Notes: generated by a model not told the origin, from the sequence alone. A DNA stretch of 64,000 nt from Promethearchaeota archaeon (GCA_019057775.1 JAHLWT010000159.1:1-64000); one strand, 5' to 3'. Numbered from the stretch's first letter, positions 1 to 8,875 are shown. Program-made: numbers and translations.

Positions 1-303
1 CAATAATAAACTCCTTGCTAGAGGTAATAAAGATTCCACTGATTGTTTTTTGTTACTTAACCTTTGACTTTCCTTATATCCTTCTTCAGCAAGCTTAATT
101 GAATCCTTATATCTTCCTATTTTACCTAAACAATCACTTTTTAGAATGATACACTTGTTTTGGCTTGTTGGTGTTAAGTCCCCCTTCTTTTCGATATCGT
201 TAATAATTTTTAGAGCTTCACCATATTTCGCTTCATTGATAAGTTTTTCTGCACGAATTAATTCCTCAGGTGTATCTTTTTTTCTGGATATTTTTTCGTT
301 CAT
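1..303 (-). CDS. TPR-repeat protein, N-terminal part (runs off left edge)
   Basis: The reading frame is open from an ATG at 303-301 to the left edge, so only about 101 N-terminal residues are visible. The start reads MNEKISRKKDTPEELIRAEK. It continues with helix pairs of TPR character, such as INEAKYGEALKIINDIEKKG followed by a second unit around KIGRYKDSIKLAEEGYKES (alternating Ala/Gly/Tyr small-large pattern). TPR proteins are protein-interaction scaffolds; no catalytic part is visible. It lies just downstream of another, larger TPR gene on the same strand, about 185 bp away. Function beyond scaffolding cannot be told. Confidence 0.7.
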   Translation of the reverse strand, partial: MNEKISRKKDTPEELIRAEKLINEAKYGEALKIINDIEKKGDLTPTSQNKCIILKSDCLGKIGRYKDSIKLAEEGYKESQRLSNKKQSVESLLPLARSLLL

Positions 304-488
304 AGAATATACTAGCTCTGGAATACTATTCTTCGAATATAATATGTAATATGATTTTAAATTATATTAATGTACTGAGATGTCTAATGATACTAAAAGA
401 ATGATCAAAAATTTTTTAAGATATAATATCGCGAAATTTCTTTAAAGTTTTTTCCTATATCTTTGAATGCCTTTTCAATTTCTAGACT

Positions 489-2387
489 TTATTTACTGAT
501 TAAAAGTTTAAATTCTTCCAAGGAGCTTATATTTTCAAATTTCTCATCTAGGGATGCTCTCTCAATATATTCTTTATCGAGTTCTATAACTTTGGTCAAT
601 AATTCTAAAGCCTTTGCTTGGTTATTTCTTAGTGCTTCAAGACATGCGATATTATAGAGAATATCAATATTCGCAGGATCAATCTTAATTGCTTTTTTAA
701 GAAAATACTCGGCTTTTTCAAGATTTCTTATAATCAAATACAAATTTCCAAGATTAATCTGAACACTTGCAACGTCATATAGATATCTCTTTGAGTTTTC
801 GTTTACCAGCTTTTTAAAAACTTTTAAAGCATCATGAAATATTTGTTCCGCTTCTTCATACTTCTGTAAACTAGCATAAATAGATCCTAGACAATTCTGG
901 ATAATAGCAACGTTATGTAAATATGCCTCTGGGTATCGTTCTGCTAATTGTTTCGTCATATTTAATGCTTCATGATACATAGGTTCTGCTTCTTCAAGTT
1001 TACCCTGACCTGCATAAAAGTCCCCGAGGTCTATCAGGTTAAGGGCAAGTCCGGGAAAAACTTTATTTGGATATTTTTGCACTAATTTCTTTCTTATTTT
1101 TAAAGCCTCAAGGTGCATTCGTTCAGCATCTTCAAATTTCATTAATTCGCTGTAAATTATACCAAGATTACTCTGAGTAGTAGCAATATCGTTTAAGTAC
1201 ATATCGTAAGATGTTTTTGCCAAACTTTTATAACTTTCTATGGAATCAATACTTCCATCCTTGATGTCTTCAATTAAATTCATATCAATGCCTACATTTC
1301 CAAAATCACTAGTTCTTGTAGTTTCCTTAGGAAAATATATATTATAATACCTGTTTAATAACTCTTTATAAGCCACTAAAGCATCAGTATAGGACTTTTC
1401 TTGATCTCCAATCTCTCCTACATCAACATATACATTTTTGAAATCCTGTTGAATAGTTTCAACTTCAGCTGAAAAAGAGCTGTGTTGTTGCTTCTCCAAA
1501 TCTTTATAAACTTCTAAAGCATCTAAATATATTTTTTCTGCTTCTTCAAACCTTTTTGAGTCTAAGTAAAGAGAACCAAGGTTTTTCTGAGTGGATGCGA
1601 TATATGGTAAAAATATTCTGTAATATTGCTTTGCTAACTTCTCATATATTTTCAAAGCATTTTGGTAAGCTTTCTCTGCACCCTCAGTTCCTCCTATAAC
1701 AGAAAGAATGTTTCCAATCACAGTTAGAATTGGTGCTTTATATTTATCTTCAAGTTTGAGTAATTCGCTTGCCACATCAATTAATCTTTCATAAATATCC
1801 TCGAATTCTTCTATTGCATTAACAACACTAAAAAGTTCATTCACTAATTCCTCAGAGGGATTGATCTTTGCCTTATGAAAAAGAACCTCAATTTTATCAT
1901 CAACAACAATGCCATATCTTATTGACTTGCGTTTATAATAGTACAAAGCATTTTCATGGCATTCTTCATCTGTTAAGGGTATTAAAGCATTTTGAATTGG
2001 TAAAAAAGAGAATTCGTATATTTTTTCTTCGCTTTCTTTCTGTACTAATATTCCCTTATTCAATAATTCATCAAAGTTATTCTTAATATTTGGGATTTTA
2101 TAGGAGGTTTCAATACTCTTTCTATCAATATTAGTAGCCACCTTTGTATTTAGTACAATCAAATTTTTAAGCAAAAATAGTGCTTCTGGATTTGGTCTAA
2201 GAATTTCTTGAATAACCTGCTTAAGAAAATTCTCTAATTGTAAATTATCATTTATTAGATCGAGGGTCTTTAATTTCTTAATATCTATTCTCTCATAATT
2301 TTTAGTGATTATTCCTTTTAAACCAGAATATCCCTCAGGAAGCTGTTTTATTAATTCTATTATATCGTCAGGGAGTTTAACCTTAAT
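489..2387 (-). CDS. TPR-repeat protein with winged-helix-like N-terminus, possibly a shortened STAND-type gene
   Basis: About 632 codons are open from 2387 to 489. Only the part from a TTG at 2174 has a standard start. However, the 71 codons upstream read as good protein (LPDDIIELIKQLPEGYSGLK…) and are bounded by an in-frame TGA at 2390-2388. An ATG sits three codons further up, at 2399-2397. The upstream part and the next ~100 residues look like the helical/winged-helix segment that follows the NTPase domain in STAND-type regulators (inference). About eight TPR units follow (for example GNLYLIIRNLEKAEYFLKKA near the C-terminus), a typical peptide-binding scaffold. No P-loop is present, so this may be a STAND gene that has lost its ATPase domain, or one starting at an AUU codon. 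Confidence 0.7.
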   Translation of the reverse strand: MKVKLPDDIIELIKQLPEGYSGLKGIITKNYERIDIKKLKTLDLINDNLQLENFLKQVIQEILRPNPEALFLLKNLIVLNTKVATNIDRKSIETSYKIPNIKNNFDELLNKGILVQKESEEKIYEFSFLPIQNALIPLTDEECHENALYYYKRKSIRYGIVVDDKIEVLFHKAKINPSEELVNELFSVVNAIEEFEDIYERLIDVASELLKLEDKYKAPILTVIGNILSVIGGTEGAEKAYQNALKIYEKLAKQYYRIFLPYIASTQKNLGSLYLDSKRFEEAEKIYLDALEVYKDLEKQQHSSFSAEVETIQQDFKNVYVDVGEIGDQEKSYTDALVAYKELLNRYYNIYFPKETTRTSDFGNVGIDMNLIEDIKDGSIDSIESYKSLAKTSYDMYLNDIATTQSNLGIIYSELMKFEDAERMHLEALKIRKKLVQKYPNKVFPGLALNLIDLGDFYAGQGKLEEAEPMYHEALNMTKQLAERYPEAYLHNVAIIQNCLGSIYASLQKYEEAEQIFHDALKVFKKLVNENSKRYLYDVASVQINLGNLYLIIRNLEKAEYFLKKAIKIDPANIDILYNIACLEALRNNQAKALELLTKVIELDKEYIERASLDEKFENISSLEEFKLLISK

Positions 2388-2500
2388 TCACTTTTTCATC
2401 TTAAAATTATTAATGTTGAATTTCACACTTTAATATTTAAATTTACTTAAAAACAAGAAAAATTTAAAAATTTGAAAAAGAGAGCTCTGGAGATTAAAAT

Positions 2501-3880
2501 TCAATCTTCCCATTGAACAAGACGGCGTTCCCCTTCAAGAGATCGTAGTCGAGACAATTCTTGAGAAACTTCCAATGTTCCTACATAGTTATCTTCATCA
2601 TCTCGCATAGCAAAATATCGAATCATAACAAAATTATCACCTAACTGTATCCAGAATTCTGCTACATCTTTTTCACCGGACTTGAATTTTTGCAGGATAT
2701 CTTTAACAACGTGCACACTTTTTGGAGGATGGCAATTTTGAACAGTCCTTCCAATTATTCCTCGACTACGAGGAAAAATACGATCTTCTGTATCAGAATA
2801 ATATGCTACCTCATCCTTTTCATTAACAAAGGTTATGTCCACAGGTAAAGTTTTCAGCATTATATTAATTTGCTCCGGTGTTAAGTTTCCTATTTCAAGA
2901 TTGAGTGAATTTTCTGATGTTGAAAGTTGAGACGGGATCGGTTTATGAATATCAGATGTTGTTATAGGCTTCCATTCATTCCCAGGTTTTACCCCAAATA
3001 TAAATCCAATTTCTTCTTCACCTTTTCGGACTGTTATCCAATCAGATTCTTTAAAACTCTCTAAAGTCATAGGAAAAAGAATATGTTCTTCTTTATAGAT
3101 CATATCTTCAACTTTTTTTAAAGTTAGCTCAATTTCCTCATTCTTTTCAGTTTTTAACATTGATCTTATCTCATCGTGAACAGTCCACATAACTTGGGGT
3201 GGTCCAGAAATACCATTTTTTTCTAATAGGGGGAATATTTGATTCTCTTTGCGGGCATAATGTATATCAATCTCCCCCATTTTATGAAAAAGTTCAATTT
3301 TATCGGAGTCCTGAGCTGATCTGATTTTTCTTATAAGATTAGTAATTTCCAAGTTTTCTTGTAAATAGGTGTGGATTGGATGTCCAGGGGTGGTTTCATA
3401 ATCCGCTTTCACATCTAAAGCATCTCTGAATAAGTCAACATGTAAATCACTTAACTTACTTATTTCTTTTGGATCCAAAAAACCCTCATCAATTAATTGC
3501 TGTTCGAGAGTCCCAATTTCATAAGATGATATGTCACCTACAGCTTCTTTAAACTGAGCTTTCAAAACCTCAATGTCGACTCCTTTATGTATGTCAAGTA
3601 ATAATTTTTTAAGCATTTCTTTTCTATCTTTCTCAGGTTGCTCTGATTCACTTACTTCAATAGCATTCTTGATAGTCGAAATCAACGTTTCTAATGGGAC
3701 GTTAAAAAGCTCTGAAACTGATAGTAATGTAGCCTTTTTTCCAATAGTTCTCCTAACAATTGGATTTTTTAATCGTTTTGTTTTTGAAGAAAGTTTTAAA
3801 AGATCATCGTAAACTTTCGGATATTTATCAATTATGGGCAGAATTTTTGTTGTTTTATTTATTTCCATCATTGTGACCAT
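2501..3880 (-). CDS. DUF1858–DUF438–hemerythrin-like–PAS sensor protein
   Basis: The 459-residue cytoplasmic protein has the domain order of the DUF438 family. Residues ~5-65 resemble DUF1858 (INKTTKILPIIDKYP). Residues ~80-160 match DUF438 (EQQLIDEGFLDPKEISKLSD). Residues ~170-290 form a hemerythrin-like four-helix bundle with the expected histidines and acidic residues (PGHPIHTYLQEN, HYARKENQIFPLL, HDEIRSML, KEEHILFP). Residues ~345-450 form a PAS-like domain (ITFVNEKDEVAYYSDTEDRI … RTVQNCHPPKSV). Family members are thought to bind a di-iron centre or haem and to sense oxygen or redox state; the ligand here is unknown. Gene neighbours give no partner. The start could also be the second Met (residue 4 or 5). 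Confidence 0.88.
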   Translation of the reverse strand: MVTMMEINKTTKILPIIDKYPKVYDDLLKLSSKTKRLKNPIVRRTIGKKATLLSVSELFNVPLETLISTIKNAIEVSESEQPEKDRKEMLKKLLLDIHKGVDIEVLKAQFKEAVGDISSYEIGTLEQQLIDEGFLDPKEISKLSDLHVDLFRDALDVKADYETTPGHPIHTYLQENLEITNLIRKIRSAQDSDKIELFHKMGEIDIHYARKENQIFPLLEKNGISGPPQVMWTVHDEIRSMLKTEKNEEIELTLKKVEDMIYKEEHILFPMTLESFKESDWITVRKGEEEIGFIFGVKPGNEWKPITTSDIHKPIPSQLSTSENSLNLEIGNLTPEQINIMLKTLPVDITFVNEKDEVAYYSDTEDRIFPRSRGIIGRTVQNCHPPKSVHVVKDILQKFKSGEKDVAEFWIQLGDNFVMIRYFAMRDDEDNYVGTLEVSQELSRLRSLEGERRLVQWED

Positions 3881-3933
3881 TTTTATTTATACTTAATAAT
3901 TGTAAGAGTCTAAATAAAAACACTAGGATTTTA

Positions 3934-3948
3934 TGTTATATATATATA
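3934..3948 (-). promoter_or_regulatory. possible TATA box for the DUF438/hemerythrin gene
   Basis: A run of alternating T and A (ttatatatatatatt) lies 54-68 bp upstream of the ATG at 3880. It is the only clear TATA-like element in the gap. In an AT-rich genome this is weak evidence. Confidence 0.25.
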
Positions 3949-4094
3949 TTGGGCAAATAACGTATCTATACTACTCAAAAACTTGATAAATTAATTGCGA
4001 ATAATAAATGATATGTGTACTGATTTTATCAAAAAGCATTTTTAAGCTCTTAAGCATTTTACAAGATATCTGAAAAAAAGAAAAATATTATCAT

Positions 4095-4179
4095 GCGGGA
4101 ATAGCCAAGTCTGGTCTACGGCGCTGGACTCAGAATCCAGTCTCGTAGGAGTTCGGGAGTTCAAATCCCCCTTCCCGCA
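4095..4179 (+). tRNA. tRNA-Leu (anticodon CAG)
   Basis: It folds as a type II tRNA. The acceptor stem is GCGGGAA/TTCCCGC with discriminator A. The D stem is GCC/GGC. The anticodon stem is CTGGA/TCCAG with loop CTCAGAA (anticodon CAG, reads CUG). There is a long variable arm (TCTCGTAGGAGTTCG) and a T arm with the loop TTCAAAT. The long variable arm, discriminator A and CAG anticodon all agree with leucine. One A–C mismatch appears in the T stem. CCA is not encoded and there is no intron. Confidence 0.95.
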
Positions 4180-4218
4180 TTTATTCTTCGATTTATATAA
4201 AACCCACAATGTTAAACA

Positions 4219-5025
4219 ATGCCAAAAATAAAAGTTAATGATGTTCAAATAAATCACGAGATTTATGGAGAAGGGTTCCCCCTTATCATGATTTTAGGGC
4301 TTGAAAGTAATATTGATTGGTGGGGAAAGTCACTACTTGGAAAAATATCCAACCATTTTAGGGTTGTTGTGTTTGATAATAGAGGTACGGGGAAAACTGA
4401 AGCACCAGATAGAGATTTTACAATAGAAACATTAATAGACGATGCATTTGGCTTAATGAATGCTCTAAAGATCAACTCCGCACATATTTTTGGACATTCA
4501 ATGGGAGGTAGAATCGCTCAAGGATTATCATTAAAGCACCCTTCAATGGTTAAGAAGTTAGTTTTATGTTCTGCGAGCTGTGGACGTTCTAAAGATGTTC
4601 CAGTTTCTACAGAAGTATTGGAAATTTTACAAACTCCAAGGAAGAACTTATCTCCAGAAAAAATAGCAAAAAATATGTTATCAATATTTTACACAACTGA
4701 ATTTTTAACTAATCATCCTAAAATAGTCGAAATTGCTATAAAAAATATGACTAAAGTACAGACTTCAAATAAAAGTTATAATCGTCAACTAAAAGCAATT
4801 GGTGATTTTGATGTATGTGACAGATTAAAAACTATAAAGACACCAACTTGTGTTATGCATGGAAGAAAAGATAGGCTTGTCCCTTTTCAAAATGGAGAGA
4901 TTATAGCTAATTTAATACCAAACACACAATTTAATGTCTTTGAAAACAGTGCTCATGTCCCATTTGTAGAAGAACGGGACAAGTTCTTAAAATCGCTTAT
5001 AACTTTTCTTGAGGAGCCTTTTTGA
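4219..5025 (+). CDS. alpha/beta hydrolase
   Basis: The 268-residue protein has the full alpha/beta-hydrolase layout and no signal peptide. It has an oxyanion region (MILGLESN), a strand followed by VFDNRGTGKTEAP, and the nucleophile elbow GHSMGG with Ser94. The catalytic acid is Asp218 (HGRKDRLVP) and the base is His246 (NSAHVPF). It most resembles the family that includes 3-oxoadipate enol-lactonase and lipase/esterase-like enzymes, but no substrate can be assigned from sequence. It begins 40 bp downstream of tRNA-Leu and is probably a single-gene unit. Confidence 0.9.
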   Translation: MPKIKVNDVQINHEIYGEGFPLIMILGLESNIDWWGKSLLGKISNHFRVVVFDNRGTGKTEAPDRDFTIETLIDDAFGLMNALKINSAHIFGHSMGGRIAQGLSLKHPSMVKKLVLCSASCGRSKDVPVSTEVLEILQTPRKNLSPEKIAKNMLSIFYTTEFLTNHPKIVEIAIKNMTKVQTSNKSYNRQLKAIGDFDVCDRLKTIKTPTCVMHGRKDRLVPFQNGEIIANLIPNTQFNVFENSAHVPFVEERDKFLKSLITFLEEPF

Positions 5026-5174
5026 TTAATTTAAATATTAAATAAATATTAATGAAAGTTGAAGTTAGTGATATTTAAGTTTACAATGAGACTTATAGAG
5101 ATGGTTTTCAGTAAAAATAATATATTGATAAAATTATATTGTATTATATATTGAAGACCTTTTGAGCTAAAATT

Positions 5175-5864
5175 ATGTCAGATGCTATTCCACCAGATAT
5201 AGAAAAAGAAAAAATCCTAGTTTTTCAATTCAATGATCAGCTAAGTGAATTTCAAGAGTTAGAATTGGAAGAAGATGTACAATTATATGAATTGCTCGAT
5301 TCAGATTTTATCCTTCTTTTTGTTGATCATAAAAGGTACAGGGTATGGGTCTGGCAAGGTAATAATGTTACCACCAGAATGAAATTTATATCTGCAAAAA
5401 TAGCCCCAAGTATTAGAGATCGGCATGGAATTGCATTTAAAATTACAGCTGTTGATGAGGGTAATGAAACAGACGTCTTCAAGGTAATGGCGGGTTTAGA
5501 AAAAGAAATTAGTTATGCAGAAACGCAAACAGGACCTGCGTATCAGGAAACTGAAGAAAATATTCAGTTACTCAAATCTTTGTCGAGGGAAAAAATATTA
5601 TTATTATTAGAAAAAATGGGCTTACCCGAAGGTTTTAGGAGAAAAATGGTCATTGTAAAGAATCAAGTCTTCGGTTATAAAGAATATGAGAGAGATTATT
5701 TAGGTTCAGTTATAAAAGAAAAACAACTATTCCCTTTGAAAGAGGAAGTCGAAGATGGTCCTTATCTTGCTGAGAAATACACCCCTAGAATGCTTTTCTC
5801 CTATAATAAAGTTGTGTTAACCGAACTTCTAGAGAAAGTTAATGATGAGAGTAATCAGAATTAG
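5175..5864 (+). CDS. gelsolin-like domain protein
   Basis: This is a 229-residue soluble protein. Residues ~38-108 fit a gelsolin repeat. A strand (LLDSDFILLFVD) is followed by the family's typical 'xVWVWxG' strand (YRVWVWQGNNVTTR). Then comes a helix (MKFISAKIAPSIRD) and a final strand ending in an acidic segment and short helix (TAVDEGNETDVFKVMAG). Gelsolin and villin repeats bind actin and Ca2+, and Asgard archaea encode actin and profilin/gelsolin-type regulators, so an actin-binding role is plausible here (inference). Residues 110-229 are helical/charged and were not recognised. A small membrane protein and a VTT protein follow on the same strand. Confidence 0.68.
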   Translation: MSDAIPPDIEKEKILVFQFNDQLSEFQELELEEDVQLYELLDSDFILLFVDHKRYRVWVWQGNNVTTRMKFISAKIAPSIRDRHGIAFKITAVDEGNETDVFKVMAGLEKEISYAETQTGPAYQETEENIQLLKSLSREKILLLLEKMGLPEGFRRKMVIVKNQVFGYKEYERDYLGSVIKEKQLFPLKEEVEDGPYLAEKYTPRMLFSYNKVVLTELLEKVNDESNQN

Positions 5865-5879
5865 GATTTTGTCTTGAAC

Positions 5880-6050
5880 ATGAGGAATGGGATACCATTG
5901 ATCAATGCAAAAAGAAGACCTACTCAAAGAAAAAGAATAATTTCCAAGAGAAGACAGAAGAAGCGAACTATTTTAGGTCTTAGCATCATATTTTTAATTG
6001 TTATAAGCATTCTAATTGGCATAATATTTGTTTCCATCTCACTACCTTAA
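5880..6050 (+). CDS. small basic single-pass membrane protein
   Basis: A 56-residue ORF starts with ATG 15 bp after the gelsolin-like gene. The first ~33 residues are strongly basic (KRRPTQRKRIISKRRQKK). They are followed by one hydrophobic helix (ILGLSIIFLIVISILIGIIF) and a short end. The charge pattern predicts a cytoplasmic N-terminus with a C-terminal anchor. It does not show the conserved GL..YF region of archaeal SecG/Sec61-beta, so no name is given. Tight spacing suggests co-transcription with the gelsolin-like gene. Confidence 0.5.
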   Translation: MRNGIPLINAKRRPTQRKRIISKRRQKKRTILGLSIIFLIVISILIGIIFVSISLP

Positions 6051-6124
6051 GGATTATTTAAATCAATAAATATTTAATTAAAACTCTTTTATTTAACTTA
6101 ATATATCAAAAAGTTCGATTCATA

Positions 6125-6823
6125 TTGAAATTTAAGAAAATCGATTTTGTATTCCTCACCTTAATAATTATAATATCAATATTATCATTAGATCTGTTGT
6201 TAAATGAAGCTCATCGAGAAGCGATAGAGAATATTTCTAAACTTGCCCCCTTTCAGGATTTAGGAACAGGATTGTTAATAACATTTTGGGTTTGTGTGAT
6301 AGGTAATCTACTCCCAGTTCCAACACCGTATATATTTGTTGTGTGTTTTTCATCACAACCTTTTCTACAGATGAATATATTTATCCCACTTTTAATCGGA
6401 TTTATCGCAGCATTAGGCTGTTTAGTTGGAGAAATGGGAGGGTATATTGTAGGAAGAGGAGCGTCTGAATTCATATCTGAAACTCGTATAGAAAATTTAA
6501 AAGGATATCAACAATATTTGGTAGATCATCCAAAACTAGCCCCTTTTCTTATCTTTCTCTTTGGATTTACTCCTTTAAATGATGATATGATTACAATTCC
6601 TTTAGGATTAATTAGATATAGTGTAAAAAAAACGATCTTCTGGGTTTGGCTTGGGAAATTAGGCTTAATGCTAATATTTGCTTATAATCTGGTAAATATA
6701 TGCAGCTTTTTGGGGGGAGAAAACTGGATTTTTAGTATTATTACATTATATTTTACAGTTATAACTGTATATCTTATGTTAAGGATTGATTTTATTAAAT
6801 TCTTCAAAGAAATAAAAAAGTAA
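6125..6823 (+). CDS. VTT/DedA-like (SNARE-associated) membrane protein
   Basis: The 232-residue polytopic membrane protein starts with TTG. It has the re-entrant-loop signatures of the VTT (DedA/TVP38/TMEM41) family. The first is a glycine-rich half, GEMGGYIVGRGASEF. The second half is FLFGFTPLNDDMITIPLGLI, matching the 'F.Pl.DD…PLG' pattern. Hydrophobic helices lie at ~8-28, 45-70, 82-112, 138-160, 168-190 and 195-220. Family members are lipid scramblases or transporters in bacteria and eukaryotes. The archaeal role is unknown. It follows the small basic membrane gene on the same strand. Confidence 0.75.
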   Translation: MKFKKIDFVFLTLIIIISILSLDLLLNEAHREAIENISKLAPFQDLGTGLLITFWVCVIGNLLPVPTPYIFVVCFSSQPFLQMNIFIPLLIGFIAALGCLVGEMGGYIVGRGASEFISETRIENLKGYQQYLVDHPKLAPFLIFLFGFTPLNDDMITIPLGLIRYSVKKTIFWVWLGKLGLMLIFAYNLVNICSFLGGENWIFSIITLYFTVITVYLMLRIDFIKFFKEIKK

Positions 6824-6842
6824 GTGTATGTTATTTTATACC

Positions 6843-7676
6843 TTATTTATCTTCAACTTTTACATCAATACCTGGGAGAGAGATATTTCCAGCAGATATT
6901 CCCTCAGCGATTTTATAATCTTCTAATGTTCTTTTTTCAACAGTTTTAACATAGTCTAGTAATTTTGTTTCAATTTCTCTATCCACTTCTGGTGGAGAGA
7001 ATGATACGAGTATTTTCTCTACTTTTTCTCCTGCTAATGCAATTATATCTTTTGATCCTTTTTTGCGCCATGTTGATCGCCTATTTCTATCAATTAAAGT
7101 AGGTATAAAAAGCTCTTTTCGCATAAACTTGCGTGTATGAGCTTCACCGAGGTAGTTCACTCCTTTTTTTGGATTAGAAACTACCTTTTTAATTACATCT
7201 AACCCAATAGTTTCTTCGCTTACATCAATCCCTTCTAGTAGACGCTTTACAATATCCACTAACTCATCATCAATTACAAGAAGCTCTAGCGCCTCTACTA
7301 ACGTTTCTTCGAATGTTCCAGCACACGTAATATAATTAATCCCTGCTTGGGCTGCCACTAAAAGTGTTTGTAGTCGTTCGAAACCACACTGAACATCAAG
7401 CACTTTCGAATCAGTTATACCTCCGGGACCTCTAGAGGGAATATTATAAAATCGAGCTAATTGAGCAATTGCTGTGGTAATAAGACCTGTTTCAATTGAA
7501 CCTAAAGCAGTATTTCCAGATCTCATATCTGTTATGGTGGAAACGGTTCCAAAAAACACTGGTGCCCCTGAATTAAAAAATTGTGTGAGTACAATACCTC
7601 CAATAATTTCAGCGTTAATTTGCGTCAAAAGTCCAGCTAGAGTCACGGGTGCTGTTGCTCCTATTTATGAGTATTT
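6843..7676 (-). pseudogene. MttB-family methyltransferase, N-terminally truncated remnant
   Basis: The reading frame encodes only the C-terminal ~270 residues of a trimethylamine/betaine methyltransferase (MttB) family protein, which is normally ~480-500 residues. Recognisable family segments include IGATAPVTLAG, PSRGPGGITDSKVLD, GIDVSEETIGLDVIKKV and NYLGEAHTRKFMRKE. The first of these begins directly after an in-frame TAA (around 7677) and precedes the only possible start (GTG at 7646). Thus the N-terminal half of the TIM barrel is absent from the upstream DNA. The remaining frame is intact, suggesting recent truncation. No corrinoid protein or activating enzyme gene lies nearby. Most likely a pseudogene. 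Confidence 0.75.
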
Positions 7677-7791
7677 GAAAGTATCATCTATCTTTTATTA
7701 ATATTAAAGAATAAGATGTTTGACATTATTGTGTATTAATTATCAAAGCAAGGAAAAGAAAACTAAAAAGATTGAATTTCTTGGAGGGATC

Positions 7792-8001
7792 TTAATTATC
7801 TCTCGAATATTTCTCAATAATATAATTCTGTAAAGAACATGCATATTTTTCGAGGTTTAGGATTAAAATCTTTTGTTGCATCTCTCGTAAATACGATACA
7901 TCTAATTCGTTAAATAAAGATTTCATGTGATCAATAGTATCAAAAATATCAACAATCAATTTCCAATCCCGGCCCCAATCCAAATCTTGATATTGTTCCA
8001 T
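7792..8001 (-). CDS. small acidic protein of unknown function
   Basis: A 69-residue ORF begins at an ATG preceded by a good Shine-Dalgarno (GAGGAGGTC, about 11 nt upstream), which supports translation. The sequence (MEQYQDLDWGRDWKLIVDIF…) is predicted to be all-helical with no membrane segment. It resembles the small helical proteins often found in Asgard genomes, but no family was recognised. It lies alone between the MttB remnant and the RDD gene, on the same strand as both. Confidence 0.55.
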   Translation of the reverse strand: MEQYQDLDWGRDWKLIVDIFDTIDHMKSLFNELDVSYLREMQQKILILNLEKYACSLQNYIIEKYSRDN

Positions 8002-8174
8002 TTCTAAAATTTGACCTCCTCTAAAATTGTGTTAGATAATAAAATATTATGCTCTGAGCTAGTACATGAAAATTCACACTTTTAAATTTATAGATACTGA
8101 TGGATTTTTGATTAACTAACTAAAAATAAAAAGAAAGAAAAAAGATTTATTTTGGAGATAGTTCGCATAAATTC

Positions 8175-8750
8175 TTATTTTACAACTATAACTGCGGTTT
8201 CTGAGATACTTTGAAGTATTCGAATTCTTTTTTGTGGATCCCCTGCTTTGGATATTAAACCGATAATTAAATCTAATATCAGTAATCCACTTGGTTTAGC
8301 TAAACTATTAATTGCATTCTTACCTGGGTCAGCTACTTGAAATGTATTTGCATCAACAGTTCTCAACCTCATTGCCATCTTACCGAGCGTTTGGCCCGAA
8401 TTGAATGATTCTAAGCCCCAAAAATAAATAAATCCTATAACATAGCTAATTAGATTATTTAACCAGTTAAATGCTATACCCCATGGATCTAGAATATTGA
8501 ATGGATTAATCATCCACGATATGGAAGAACCAATAATCGATATGATTATACCATCTAGAATGATTGCCACTAGTCTCGGCCAGAAATCTGCATATACTAC
8601 ACCTTCAGGAGTTACAGTTTTTTTTGCTGAAATCATTTGAACAGGGATTGATCCAGGTGTTTCTAAGTGAGCTTTTAAGTCAGAACCACAGGAAATGCAA
8701 AACTTAGAATCTTCCTCTAATTTTTCTCCACAACTGGGACAAAATTTCAT
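8175..8750 (-). CDS. zinc-ribbon RDD-family membrane protein
   Basis: This is a 191-residue protein. It starts with a double-CxxC zinc ribbon (Cys4, Cys7, Cys18, Cys21: CPSCGEKLEEDSKFCISCGS), followed by a linker. An RDD-type membrane domain comes next, with DFWPRLVAIILDGIIISIIG as the first helix and its conserved Arg/Asp. A second helix pair contains GFIYFWGLESFNSGQTLGKM, the typical 'GqTlGK' segment. RDD proteins are small membrane proteins, some of them ion antiporters; the role here is unknown. Zinc ribbon–RDD fusions are common in archaea. Confidence 0.85.
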   Translation of the reverse strand: MKFCPSCGEKLEEDSKFCISCGSDLKAHLETPGSIPVQMISAKKTVTPEGVVYADFWPRLVAIILDGIIISIIGSSISWMINPFNILDPWGIAFNWLNNLISYVIGFIYFWGLESFNSGQTLGKMAMRLRTVDANTFQVADPGKNAINSLAKPSGLLILDLIIGLISKAGDPQKRIRILQSISETAVIVVK

Positions 8751-8875
8751 TTTTTTTAACCTATTTTTTTTATAAATAATTTTGTTTTTACTTATATTTA
8801 AGCTTAAACCAAAATTAATATAAGATTTCTGTAGTCCAATTTTAAAAAGAGAATTGTTAGAGAGTACTTTTTGTT

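Noticed and set aside
146..349. Plus-strand frames at 146-349, 463-657 and 1868-2086
   Set aside because: They lie antisense to TPR genes with clear protein repeats, and their own sequences are Phe/Ser-rich without family features.
2388..2390. TGA as a selenocysteine codon in the TPR gene
   Set aside because: It would be residue 4 of a scaffold protein with no redox motif around it, so a selenoprotein is not supported.
4042..4257. Minus-strand frame of 71 codons across the tRNA
   Set aside because: It overlaps the whole tRNA-Leu gene, which has a complete cloverleaf.
5880..6050. SecG/Sec61-beta identity for the small basic membrane protein
   Set aside because: Size and topology fit, but the conserved Gly-Leu-x-x-Tyr-Phe-type region before the helix is absent.
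7640..7690. Pyrrolysine (UAG) read-through joining the MttB remnant to an upstream half
   Set aside because: The stop in front of the conserved segment is TAA, not TAG, and the DNA upstream does not encode the missing half of the family.
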